A stretch of DNA of 64,000 nucleotides, from the NCBI GenBank assembly GCA_023313575.1, contig JAJTTP010000021.1:372001-436000 (forward strand), given 5' to 3'. This document shows positions 1-10,348 of the stretch, in pieces (positions within the stretch are counted from its first letter, which is position 1; the number at the start of each line of letters is the position of its first letter). The notes below the pieces were generated by a model. It had not been told where the DNA came from. It was given only the letters and a program-made list of their open reading frames with translations, and searched no databases. The position numbers and the translations under genes were made by a program. This DNA is from Eutypella sp. D-1. Lineage: Eukaryota; Ascomycota; Sordariomycetes; Xylariales; Diatrypaceae.

Positions 1-89
1 CTGCGATTCCCGAGACAACCGAGACTCGACCATTGGATGAGCACCCGCTGTGGGATGCCGTTCATCAGCAATGGAACCGTAACAAGTAA
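1..89 (+). CDS. 3' end of an unidentified gene (partial)
   Basis: The frame starting at base 3 is open from the window edge to a TAA at 87-89 and encodes a plausible charged C-terminus ending in QQWNRNK. The other two frames either close at once or run on into low-quality sequence. Only 28 codons are visible, so no family can be named. The upstream part lies outside the window. This could also be chance coding. Confidence 0.35.
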   Translation, partial: AIPETTETRPLDEHPLWDAVHQQWNRNK

Positions 90-500
90 TCAAGCACAGC
101 CACGACATATACCGTATTGCAGATATATCATCCAGAGGTGTTGATGCACAAGAGTCTCCTAGTGTTCGATAGTATCACGCTCTACGTACCTCCGCCCGCT
201 CCCCATCTGTATCAGGCCGGATTGGTGTCATCGTTGACCATGGAGTATTATTCTAACGAGGCGAGTGAAACACGCCTCGGTCCTGGGGGCCATGCACTGC
301 GCTTTGAATACTACCGTGAGTAGGCGAGCTGAAAGTCTGCCCACTTCTAACATCTATATAATGTCCTGCAAGTTGCAGCGCAACTTTCCATGGCCACTTC
401 TCCGACCTTGTACGAGATGCAATAAGTTAAAACTCTTCTTTGTGTTCCGTTTCTTTTCTCACTAACCTCCTTTCACCTATCTTCTTCATCTCCTGCTATA
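90..500. other. Intergenic spacer with 5' leader of the next gene
   Basis: No gene is supported here. Short open frames lack codon bias. The last 60 bases are pyrimidine-rich (CTTTCACC, CTTCTTCATCTCCTGC) and run into the start codon at 501, as expected for a fungal 5' leader. Confidence 0.5.
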
Positions 501-2749
501 ATGGAAGACTGGCTTACCAAAAGCTTGCCTCAATTTGCCGGAAATCGCACATGGAAGGAACAGTGTGCCAGGGAACTGCATAATTCATGGCTCCGCGATC
601 CAAATACCATGGTGAATATCACGAGCGGGCTCGTGGACCAAACAGGGGTTCATACTACTAAACCGACCGATATTTGGGGCATCAACATGGCCACCTGCCA
701 GCAATACTGCTCATATGATAAGCTCGGTACAGTATGTCATACTTACCTCGATGACCGCCGGTGTTTCAAGGAGACTGACCAGACAGGTTTTTGATTTCTC
801 TACATTCTGCACAGGGGCAACCAATTACCTTCTCCCTTGGCTCGCGCTCACTGCACAGCTTCCTTTTGAGACGGGTGAGTACGAAGTCGTGCCGAACATA
901 ATGAGCTTTTGCTATGCGTTGGGAAGTCCCATGCTCATCACATACTCTCTCATGATCACTGTTCTCAACCAACACTGGCTGCGCGCCAAATTCCGTCCTC
1001 TCGAATCGCCGGAGAAGCCAGGTGCCAGCACCGTCAAGAATGCACGCATCTTCCTCCAAGAGAGTCAGCAGCTTCCCCTGCGACTAACTCAAGAAGGCGG
1101 CGCTCTCACTAGTCTCATAATGGTCACCGAAAATGCCGAATGGTGGCAAAAACTGAGGGAAAATATTCAGATCACGAGACGAGGCGTGACGCTGTCTTTA
1201 GTTGCACAAATAATCGTAGCTATCGCCTCCTGGGTCCTGACTGTCTGGTCAGCTTTCCTGTCTGCCCTGGGCAGCCCGTCTGAAGCTCTAGTGATGTCTT
1301 CTGGCTCACTATGGGTGTGGCTGGTATGTCAGCTCTACCAGTTCCCAATGTGACCTTCACTGACTGCTTCAGGTCCCAGTAACATGCGGATGGATCGCTG
1401 TTGGAACTCAACGAGACCACGGTACCATCGCGCGTGCTCTCAACAGAGATGTAGCCAGCCTCGTGGATACCAATCGCATGCCATTGCAAGATTCCGATGC
1501 TTTTCAACAAACAAACAATAGTACCACACAGAATACCGTGTCGAACGAATCGGTTGAAAACCCACGGCCCCAGACGTTTTCCTCTGATCGTGACGACTTG
1601 GAAACATTACGAAACCAAAGCACCACGACTACCTTTCGACGACCAAGCCATGAAGTGCAAGGCCCATTTCTTATATCAGAAAGACAGAAAGCATTTAAGG
1701 TAGCACGGAACGGCACGATGTTGCCATCTTTGATGAGCAACATGGATGGATCTATGGCATTTCAAGTTGAGAGGCACGCGGAGACAATTCCGAACTGCCT
1801 GGGCTTGAGCGTTCCGGGTGACGAGAAGCAGGAAGGTCCCGCCTTCAACTACGCGCGCGTATTCACGTGGTGGAACATGGCCAGGCGCCTCCACCAGGCC
1901 TTCGAAACGGTCGCCGTCAACGTGGAGCGGAGGAACGGCTTAGACGAGAAGCCAATCCCCAAGGATGTGAAGTTCAAACAGCGCAACCTGAAAGGAGACA
2001 TCTTGCTCCTGGCGCGCTACTGCGGGCTCGCCCACACGATCGAAGTCGAGGCTGATGGAAAGCGACCCCGAATCGTACCCGAGGATCTGCACGAGTACCC
2101 GCGCTGGGAGGAGCTAGATTCAGACTTTTACAAGCGCATCGCGGTCGCGATCGCGATGGGGCTCTTTGTCCAGTGGGGCACCACGGGCGCTGCCATGATC
2201 ATCTCCTACCTGACGGAGGTCCGCGGCCTCGGCTGCCGCTCGGGCGGATACATGCTCTATGGAGCGTTGGGCGTAGCCTCCTTCGTTCTACTTTTCGTCT
2301 CATCGCTACTATCACATGCCGCGATGCTAAGGCACGAGGAGATACGGCGGGAGCGGCACCGAAACAGCGAAGAGGACGCGCTGGAGACCGACGAGAGTCT
2401 TCTGTCTTCCACCGCCACAGTGGCGGCACCACGATCTTCACCGTCGCTCACGGCACTCCGCGTCCTCGCGGTGCTGACGCGCGTATCGGGCCGGGTCCTA
2501 GTCGTCACGAATGCGGCCTGGCTCGTGCTTAGCTCGGTGTGGGAGCTAGTCGGGTTTTATAACAACTGCTGGTGCGACGGCGTCTTCCTGGGTCGCGGCT
2601 GGAATGGGTGGATCATCCTCTTTCGCGAAAGCAGCGCCATGGCCGCCGCCGCCCACAAGTCCTGGTCTGGAGGCGTCTTCCTCAGCTCCTTCGTGCTCGC
2701 GGGCAGTTGCTGTGTCTTCTGGCTATACTGCAGGGGCAACCGCGCATAG
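501..2749 (+). CDS. Polytopic membrane protein of unknown function (3 exons)
   Basis: Exons are read at 501-731, 787-1323 and 1373-2749, joined by a 55-bp and a 49-bp intron, both with GTATGT donors and both in phase 0. The product is 714 residues. Hydrophobic segments lie near residues 89-104, 112-137, 211-236, 243-270, 512-536, 547-573, 631-654 and 690-710. A long hydrophilic, probably disordered loop (about 275-500) separates the two groups of four. This layout is common in large uncharacterised integral membrane proteins of Pezizomycotina. No transporter or enzyme motif is recognised, so no function is proposed. Gene existence is well supported because both introns restore one continuous frame. 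The exact start rests on the first in-frame Met after the pyrimidine-rich leader. Confidence 0.8.
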
Positions 2750-3281
2750 GTAACGGGGTGTGGTATCAACATGCACGGTGGATGGCAGCTATATGTAGCG
2801 GTTGACAATCAATCGGCTTTGAACTTTAAACAGAGTAGGAGACGGAAGTTCTGCGTTATACTGCGTTGTTTAGAACCAGTTGCTAGCGAGGGGTTTTTTT
2901 TTTTTTCTTCATTTTTTTCATGGCGCTGATGTGCACGGGTCCTGGGCCTGAGCCATGCCTGTGAAAGTCACTAGTATGTTGATTCACAGGCTAACCCTGT
3001 TACCTACCCGCAGAATCGTCACCCGAACGAGGTGATGTGCCAATCCTCGCATCGTTCAGGGTAGTGGACAAGGTATGCAAGTTACTGGAACTGTTATCAC
3101 TTTTGAAGTTTAGAATTGACATGCAGCCATGCAAGTCAAAGTTGCGTCTAGGCGTAATTCATGGTTTTGTCATTTAGGGGATACGTATTATTAGATGCAA
3201 TGTACTGCCTATTGTTTAATTATATGTTGTCTTATGCACTGCCATTTCCGCCTTCCATTGATCGATTACACGGGCCATTCC
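2750..3281. other. Intergenic, convergent 3' ends
   Basis: This spacer separates the 3' end of the membrane-protein gene from the 3' end of the minus-strand peptidase gene. A 12-T run sits at 2894-2905, followed by a second T-rich patch. No coding signal is seen. Confidence 0.5.
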
Positions 3282-5633
3282 TCACGACCCGAGCGACTCC
3301 ATGAACCGCCGACTCCACTGGTGTGATAGCTTTTCTCCCGTTCGCTGCTTCTCGCGGTACAGCAGAGAAGTGAGATACTTGTACAGGTAAGTGCTGGCGC
3401 CGTTGTAGCTGATGCCGTGGTCGCTGTCAGTGAAAGCGCGCCACTCCATCTGCTGGGGTGGGACGCCGGCGCCGACGAGGAGGTCGATGAGTGCTGCTGT
3501 GTTCTGGTAGTGGACGTTGTCGTCGCCGAGGCCGTGCAGGACGGCGAAGCCGCCCGCGATGTTCCGGAAGCCGTCGGCCTTGCGTACGGCGGTGCCGTTG
3601 TACCCTTCGGGGTTCTTCTGCGACGTCTTCATGTACCGCTCCGTGTACACGGAGTCGTAGAACCGCCAGTCCGTCACCGGCGCCACGATCAGGCCTAGCG
3701 TGAACGCCCCCGAGTCGAGCTCCACCACCTTCGACGACAGGTAGCCCCCGTACGACCATCCGAAGATGCCCACGTGCTCCGCGTCGAAGAAGGCATTGCG
3801 CGACGCCAGCTCCTGCGCCGCCCACACCTGATCCTGCGCCTCGTAATCGCCTAGGTGCGACGTTACGAGCGACCGGAACTTCCGACCCTTATACCCCGTG
3901 CCTCTATTGTCTACTGTGTACGTAATGTACTCGAGCTCGGGGTCCGACGAGATATAGGCGTTCCAGCTAGCCGAGGCATACCTCTTGTTGATCTCCTGTG
4001 ATCCGGGACCGCCGTAGGGTGTGAACAGCACCGGGTACTTCTTTGTAGGATCGAAATTCGGGGGTAGCTGCTGCATAACGTTCAAGCTGTAGCCGTCGGG
4101 GTGGTCCAGGGTGAAGTAGGTGATGTTGGGGAGGTTGTACTCCTGCAACTTCTTCCACAGGGCCTCGTTGGAGGTGATAACACGGATGGGCTTGCTGGTA
4201 TCGTTGGTGGCATAGAGCTCTTGGTAAGGAACGTCCGGGCCATTATAGGTCAAAATGTAATATCCACCGCCGGATGAGAAAGAAGCGGACCAATATGCTG
4301 GAACGGTGTCGTCAACAAGAGCGGTCTTCTTCTTGTTTGCATATGAGATGGAGTACAAGTGGCGCTCAGTGCTGTCGCCTTGGGTGGAAAGGAAGTAGAT
4401 TAATTGGCGCTTAGTATCAACCTTTAGGACGGAGGTGACCTCCCATTCCCCGGATGTTAGAGCAACAGCACTCGAACCATCGACTGCATACAAATAAATA
4501 TGCTGCCAACCTGACTCATCAGACAGGTCGACATAGTAATCCTTATTGGTACCATTGCCTACTGTACCGTTTGAAGGACTGATAGGGCCAACATATTGGA
4601 TGGCAAGGTTGTTGTCAAGCCACCCATCCGATCCATCTCGCTCACGAATGATCTGGCTGGTAACCTTGTCACCAACCTCTACACGAACATGTGTCGAGTG
4701 GTCCTGCACGCGGTTGTAAGCGCGATATATGAGACTGCCATGTTCCGAGGTAGTCCACGCGAGCTCGCCAATGATCAGGTCATCAGGCTCGTATACGTCG
4801 ATAGGCACGGGCGTCAGATCCTCGCTTCCGATGTCCAAGACCGTCAATGACACCGTGGGGTTTGTCGTGCCAACTTTAGGATACCGCAGGTCTAGTTCAC
4901 GAGGATAGACTGGGGCGATCTCCTGGTTGTCCATGTAATACTCGACGGTGAAGGTCTCCACGCCGGTTTCATTGAAGCTCAAGAAAGCCAGCGCCTCGCC
5001 ATCCGGAGAGAACCAAAATGTAGATCGGGTGCCGAAGACCTCCTCCTCATAAACCCAGTCGGGGACAGCGTGGAACAAGTCCGGGCCGCCGTCCGAGGTG
5101 ATTTGGCTGACAGCGCCGTCCTTGGAGAGGTACAGGTTATTGCCGCGTACGAAGGCGATGGTGTCGCCCGTAGGCGCAAACTCGGCGTACTGAATGTCGC
5201 CAACTTGGTCCTCGACCAGCGGCGACAAGTCGCCTGACGCGACGTCCAGGATCGAATAATCGGCGAAGTACGAGTAGCGGTACTGTTTAGTGTAGTTGGT
5301 CGCGAACAGGACCTTTTCCAGGTCGCTGCGGATCCAGTACCCGTGCGTATCAGAGGGGATGTCTTCGGCGGCCACGAACGTCTCACTCTCGCCCGTGACG
5401 AAGTTCTCCAAGATAAGTGCACCGTTGGAATCTCGGTAGATGTATTGACCATCCTCACCGCCTGCTAGCCAGCTTACGGACACCGAGCTCGCGCCAAATC
5501 CGCCCCCGCCCATAGTCTCATTCCACGTGAGGATTTTCGTGCCATTGCCGGTGGGTTGATGAGGTTGGCGAGGAGGGTCAATCGCAGCTGTTATTGCGCC
5601 CAGCAGGGCTACAGATGTGGCTAGGAACTTCAT
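3282..5633 (-). CDS. dpp4: Secreted dipeptidyl-peptidase IV (S9B family)
   Basis: An intronless 783-residue protein. Residues 1-17 form a signal peptide (MKFLATSVALLGAITAA), so it is probably secreted. The middle of the protein is the DPP-IV beta-propeller. It contains the DWVYEEEVFG motif, whose paired glutamates anchor the substrate amino terminus. The C-terminal alpha/beta-hydrolase domain carries the triad: Ser627 in GWSYGG, Asp near 704-705 in LGDDNVH, and His739 in DSDHGIS. The order and spacing match the family closely, and the length is close to fungal secreted DPP-IV. The enzyme removes X-Pro or X-Ala dipeptides from peptide N-termini during extracellular protein digestion. Several NxS/T glycosylation sites are present. 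A vacuolar DPP (DapB type) would have an N-terminal membrane anchor instead of a cleavable signal, which argues for the secreted form. Confidence 0.95.
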   Translation of the reverse strand: MKFLATSVALLGAITAAIDPPRQPHQPTGNGTKILTWNETMGGGGFGASSVSVSWLAGGEDGQYIYRDSNGALILENFVTGESETFVAAEDIPSDTHGYWIRSDLEKVLFATNYTKQYRYSYFADYSILDVASGDLSPLVEDQVGDIQYAEFAPTGDTIAFVRGNNLYLSKDGAVSQITSDGGPDLFHAVPDWVYEEEVFGTRSTFWFSPDGEALAFLSFNETGVETFTVEYYMDNQEIAPVYPRELDLRYPKVGTTNPTVSLTVLDIGSEDLTPVPIDVYEPDDLIIGELAWTTSEHGSLIYRAYNRVQDHSTHVRVEVGDKVTSQIIRERDGSDGWLDNNLAIQYVGPISPSNGTVGNGTNKDYYVDLSDESGWQHIYLYAVDGSSAVALTSGEWEVTSVLKVDTKRQLIYFLSTQGDSTERHLYSISYANKKKTALVDDTVPAYWSASFSSGGGYYILTYNGPDVPYQELYATNDTSKPIRVITSNEALWKKLQEYNLPNITYFTLDHPDGYSLNVMQQLPPNFDPTKKYPVLFTPYGGPGSQEINKRYASASWNAYISSDPELEYITYTVDNRGTGYKGRKFRSLVTSHLGDYEAQDQVWAAQELASRNAFFDAEHVGIFGWSYGGYLSSKVVELDSGAFTLGLIVAPVTDWRFYDSVYTERYMKTSQKNPEGYNGTAVRKADGFRNIAGGFAVLHGLGDDNVHYQNTAALIDLLVGAGVPPQQMEWRAFTDSDHGISYNGASTYLYKYLTSLLYREKQRTGEKLSHQWSRRFMESLGS

Positions 5634-6700
5634 CGCAACCCAGCAGGTGGTGAGTTACCCGAGGATAAGAAGGGGGAATCTCTGGATGAAAATCCAGAAT
5701 AAAAGAGGAAATTACGATCGGGTACATGGCAATATTACTTATACCGCATGGCTGCCGCCATGCGTTCGTTGCCAGGATTAACGGCTTGCATGTGTTCAGT
5801 GCCTGAATCGAGTTTCATGCGCGTTGTAATTGGTGAACCTGCGATCGTGGTCCCGCAATGTCTTGGGCTGGTTTATTGCCTTCCCGTCTGAGCCAAGTAC
5901 CCGTGCTCTTGGCAATCGCACTCCGGATTCCCCAATCAATGGCCCAATGGGAGTATTGCTGCGAGATTGGGGAACCCCAGTCGAACGGCTTGGGTCCGCA
6001 GATAAGCAATCCTACGTGATAGACTTTGTTCGTAATGAGCATAACGATCACCGAATTGCCGGATGCGCCCTGGTTTCCTTGTTGCTGGTCTCCAGAACGC
6101 GTCTATATTTATGTCGTGATTCCGGGGTACCACATCGTCACCGAGCATTTGAGCTCGTCCCTCCGACTCCCACCTTGGCCTTGGCTATACAACACCGTTG
6201 AATGTCATATTAGTGTCAATTACGAAGCGAGTGTATAAACTCAGTGCATATTCCTGTAGCGGACTAAAGCGTTTCGAAAAAAAAAACAAAAAAAAAACAG
6301 GCTTTTCGATTTTTTCCTTCTTTTCATCTTGTTTTGTTTTTGCTTTTTGCTTTTGTCATGCGTCACAGGTTCCTCTACGTGTTTAAAGAGGAAGCCGCGA
6401 ATATGCCAACTGATGAGGATATGCGTTTAAAGGGCTATGCCAAGGAAAGGGGCCCCTGAGTCTATGTCGCCGCCGAGGAAACTACTACTCATGAGATGTA
6501 TTAAGAGATTCAAAGGGGGAAGATATTTATATTTCAGGGCCACGATGATCTGTACTAGATGTTTTACTTTACTCTTGACCATTGCGGTCCCTAAAGAGGG
6601 ACTTGTCTACCATTATACACTCCCTCCAAATTTAGGGCTCCTTCGGTATTGCAAATCCCCAAAGTGAGCCATTGAAATACGATATGAAGTTAGAGAAGGA
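5634..6700. other. Intergenic, promoter side of dpp4
   Basis: About 1 kb without a supported gene. An A-rich tract occurs at about 6278-6298, followed by a T-rich stretch to about 6350, as in AT-rich fungal spacers. Short frames here show no family signature. Confidence 0.45.
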
Positions 6701-7312
6701 TCACCCGTCGGTGTGTAAGGGGAAACGGGGCGTCTCCCATATTATCTCGCCATCAATTGGCGACGCATTTTGGTGACCGCAGCACGTCAGCGTCCCGTCA
6801 CTATTTGAGATGTTTTCATCTGGAACAATTCCGGTCAGCCAGCCGTGTCGAAAATGTAGCTAGTGTTCCAATGGGAACTTACTCGGATCTATCGTCGCAT
6901 TGATCCAAGCACCTGTGTCGTTCTTACACGAGCATGTCATTAGGCCATGGTACTCGCCAAAGTAGCGGCAGTCCACGCATGAGTTGAAAGCTAGCCCATT
7001 TGACTGCCACACCAGCTTTCCGTTCATGTTCGCGAGACAGCTGGGTGAATACAGAGTCAGCGCGGGTAAGGAAGTATATTGAGTTAAAGACACTGCTCAC
7101 TGATTTAGCTTGATACAGGTTGGATGCAAGATCCTATGAAATCTTTTCATATGGCATTGCCCGCACATGAACCACATGTGGTCTATGTATGTTGCATGGT
7201 ATTGTTCGCAGTGCTCTTCGAAAAGCCCGCCGTTGCAATCGAATACGTCTCTCGTCCTCAGCGCTAGACCTACAACAGGTCGCATTTGCGAAAACAGAAG
7301 TAAGAGCTTCAT
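6701..7312 (-). CDS. Small secreted cyanovirin-N homology (CVNH) protein
   Basis: Three exons on the minus strand: 7312-7101, 7040-6883 and 6819-6701. The introns are 60 and 64 bp, with GTGAGC and GTAAGT donors and GCTGAC branch sites. Splicing gives 162 residues. The N-terminus MKLLLLFSQMRPVVGLA looks like a signal peptide. The first half has several cysteines. The second half follows the CVNH pattern: NGKLVW, then CSCKNDTGAWINATIDPNE, then NISNSDGTLTCCG. CVNH domains bind oligomannose glycans; in fungi they occur in small secreted and intracellular lectins. The motif only becomes continuous after the second intron is removed, which supports the gene model. An alternative Met 12 bases upstream (7324) would add four residues before the signal. 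Sugar binding here is inferred. Confidence 0.75.
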
Positions 7313-8079
7313 GTTATAGTACAACGAGAGGGAGTCGGATATTCCAGAGGTAGGTGAAAGCAGTACGAGAGACTATCTCTGCTGTTTAATCGACAAATTA
7401 TTGTCGAGTCTTCCCAGATTGTTAGCTGGAGGGTTCAGCAAAGACGAGGCAGGTATAGTAAATTTTAGGACAACCATATCGGGGCACGCGCCTGGGTACA
7501 TGTATGTGTGAATCATATATGTTGAAATTTTGACGTAATGATATATTGAGTGACATTATACAAGATTTAGGTAACATGGAAGCTATATACCGACAGTTCT
7601 TTCCTGAAGCTGACCTGAGACTACTCTTGGGGGCGATTACTTAGGAGTCCATTAGTTTGACTGCTGATCGTTCTTTCCCCGAATAACGAAACCACAATAG
7701 CATGTACCTACCAACCAGGTATGGATTATAAATTGAATACGTCTTGGAAAAAATACAAAATATAGTGCAGTGATTTATTGTAGCAGGTTTAAATCTTGTC
7801 AGTACCGAATGCAAGGGGATATTATATGCTAGCGACCATTAGACTGCTCCAGTCCAATATTGTAATTGAGATATTTCAAGAAGTATGATTTTCACGATGT
7901 CACTAGGGCGGCTGGTGTCGGGGTCTTTCCAACGGATATGGTCATCGAGGCCTAGCACTCATGGTTCCATTCCGATAGAGGCAATATGCTATCTTAGCTA
8001 AACCTTCGCATCGTAGAATATTCATCTCTGAGCTCGAGTTCGTGATATTTTCAGATTTAGTGCTTCATTTCTGACCAGC
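7313..8079. other. AT-rich intergenic spacer
   Basis: An AT-rich stretch with no supported gene. It holds the promoter side of the CVNH gene and the 3' side of the vWA gene. Confidence 0.45.
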
Positions 8080-9057
8080 CTAGACCTCCATCTTATCGAT
8101 CGCCCTAGACACCGACCCCAGGACGACCTTCAGTACACCTTCGGCGGAGAGCTCTCCCGGTTTACCAGTCCAGGTTACGGTGTCGATCATGTCCCTTGAC
8201 CCCCCTTTCTGAGCCAGCTCATTGTCTGCGTACTCCCAATTCTCGCGAACCCTCTCATCGTTTCCAATCTGAAAAAGCTGCACACCGACCTGGTACGGTG
8301 GCGCCCCCAACTTGTCCAGCCATTCGGCACACTTCAATAGCTCTTTGAACGGGTTGCCGTCGACGTAACCTGCGCTGATTACGATGAGGTTCAAGGGCTT
8401 GGTTCCCCTCTTGCCCAAAGACATAGTTACTTTCTTCTCTAGGGCGGTCATGTAGCTTTGGAAGATGTGGCGAAGTGCACGGTCGAGGCGGCATTTTCCT
8501 TTGGGCTTCACGTTATGGAAGATCCCGGCAACATTGTCGTGGAACTCGAGCATTCCGTTGGTGTTACCAATATTCTTGTATCCGTAGTTTCCCATGAAGA
8601 AATCGCCTGCCGGGCGGTGATTCACAAAGTATACGTCGATGCCATTCTCGTCGTACGTAACACAGAGGTCGGCGATGGCATTGAGGAGAGCCCTGACCTC
8701 GTCCCAATAGTCCTTCATGGACTCTGAGTCATCGATAAGAAACGCGGTATCGAAATGTCGCAGGTAAGCAAAGGGATCCCCTCGGCTGGTAATGTTCTTG
8801 CGTTTGAACTTCCTTCCGAATTCGACGTCGGGACTTGGCTTACGCGCCTCGCTCGAGGGCCCAGCGGGAATAGTGGACTCTTGGGGGTATGGGAGCATGG
8901 TGAAGAGAGCTGCTAATGATCTATGCTTCGTCGCAGTGGAACAAGGTTTAGGGACTGGGTTGTAGTATGGGTACTCGAAGTCCTTGTCTGTCTCCAAGTA
9001 GAGGAATCTGCCCGGGTAGATATGGTGTTCTTGGAAAAGGTGCGAGTATCTAATCAA
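8080..9057 (-). CDS. von Willebrand factor A domain protein
   Basis: The open frame is 325 residues. A vWA domain starts near residue 108: FDTAFLIDDSESM contains the DxSxS metal-ion (MIDAS) motif. It is followed by the alternating hydrophobic strands and helices of the fold (GIDVYFVNHR, LNLIVISAGYVDGN, VGVQLFQIGND). The C-terminal part (DMIDTVTWTG) is shared by many cytosolic fungal vWA proteins of unknown role. The start is uncertain: MLPYPQES at residue 54 (about 8898) has a better context (TTCACCATG), and the first 53 residues look less conserved. No signal peptide or membrane segment is seen. A role in protein-protein interaction is inferred from the fold only. Confidence 0.8.
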   Translation of the reverse strand: MIRYSHLFQEHHIYPGRFLYLETDKDFEYPYYNPVPKPCSTATKHRSLAALFTMLPYPQESTIPAGPSSEARKPSPDVEFGRKFKRKNITSRGDPFAYLRHFDTAFLIDDSESMKDYWDEVRALLNAIADLCVTYDENGIDVYFVNHRPAGDFFMGNYGYKNIGNTNGMLEFHDNVAGIFHNVKPKGKCRLDRALRHIFQSYMTALEKKVTMSLGKRGTKPLNLIVISAGYVDGNPFKELLKCAEWLDKLGAPPYQVGVQLFQIGNDERVRENWEYADNELAQKGGSRDMIDTVTWTGKPGELSAEGVLKVVLGSVSRAIDKMEV

Positions 9058-9525
9058 GCTAGGTTAAGGCTGCCTCGAATCCGTCTATTTGTGTTTGCTC
9101 GGTAAACATTAAGATGTATTGCTTTGTTCTTTCCCAGATAGTGACACACTAATACTGCTTGATGCTGGAGATGACTCCGAGTGACTGGGTACATCTCAGA
9201 TTGTGGATAAGGGGATGTGTAACTTGTCACATTCACTTTAGTACTCGAACAATAGGAGATGTCAGGTTTACCTACCTTCAATATTGGTACTAAAGTACTT
9301 TTGGTTGCTCAAGTACCAGCTTGTAGCATACAGAGGAGGGGTAAAAGGATGTCGCATTTTTCACGGATTTAAATAACATTATGTTGAAATGTGGAATAAT
9401 CAGACCTCTAATATCCTGTACGATGCATTCTCAGAGAGTAGATTATTAACAGTACCAAGTTTCATATATGTCATAAAACACGACGTGAGCTTGATCACAT
9501 CCATTACTAGATATGCCCTCAAAAT
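9058..9525. other. Intergenic spacer upstream of the vWA gene
   Basis: No coding signal. It includes the probable promoter of the vWA gene and an AT-rich section at about 9360-9520. Confidence 0.4.
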
Positions 9526-10348
9526 TCATCTCGTCAAGCGCGAGTCGGCACCAACTTCTTGAATAATATACTCGTCCTCAACGTGATACCATCGACTGCT
9601 GCCAATGACCACTTCGGGTCTGGTCCGGGTTGCTGAGGCTCTTGATATCAAGTTGACTCCAATTCCGCCAGACATTGAGGATGAACTCTCTCTTCTCCAG
9701 TTTCCCGCAAGCACATTCAATATCATATGCTCTTACCCTGAACACTAACACATGCTTCACCATATGTGGCTCTGTTCAAATTGTCACCTTATATTCTTGA
9801 CAGTGTACAGGGGATTCCTTTTCTTGACTAGCCCACGTTCTAGTAGAAAATCCTCCACGCGCATCCAGTAAGCCGGAATAAAGCAAACGTTACAAGTTCC
9901 AGTTTGTACACGGAAGCATTCAGTTGAGAATCTCACCCTGTCAGCAACTACCTTAGAAGCCTACGTTCCACTGCCGAATGGTGACACTGATCGCGCAGCC
10001 AACATTGTTTTTGATAGCTGTAGCAGTGAATGTCAGAGTGGTCCGCTTTCCCAGTGACAACTGCATTATATCCGCCGTATCCTTCGGGTCGGGGTCGAAG
10101 GCGACGGTATGTTTAACCTGTTACTCAAGGCCAAATACTTTACCCCGCTCACGATCCCCCACGACAAGGTGCAAGTAGTTCGCGAAGACTTTCGTCCCTT
10201 CAGCCAACGCCGGCATGTCGGTTATTAGATTATTCGGGCTCAATGCCGGGGTGAACTGCGAACGCACGGTTCGATGAGATGCGGCGTCTGTGCCGGCGCA
10301 TCCTAGGTCGGGCCTTTGCGTGAGTGAGGCAATGGGGGACTTCGACTG
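9526..10348 (-). pseudogene. Decayed or intron-broken coding region, family unknown
   Basis: On the minus strand, an open stretch begins after a possible acceptor TTCTAG at 10349 and has gene-like composition. It includes LGCAGTDAASHRTV and GTKVFANYLHLVVGDRERGK. It is broken by TAA at 10121-10123, yet the same frame continues in gene-like sequence (VAFDPDPKDTADIMQL). A second gene-like stretch at about 9788-9960 contains ECFRVQTGTCNVCFIPAYW. It can be joined through a 50-bp intron (9738-9787, GTGACA...TTCAG) to VRAYDIECACGKLEKREF. I could not link the two parts through a convincing splice site. The region is therefore either a decayed gene or a multi-exon gene I cannot resolve. No family is recognised. 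Confidence 0.3.
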
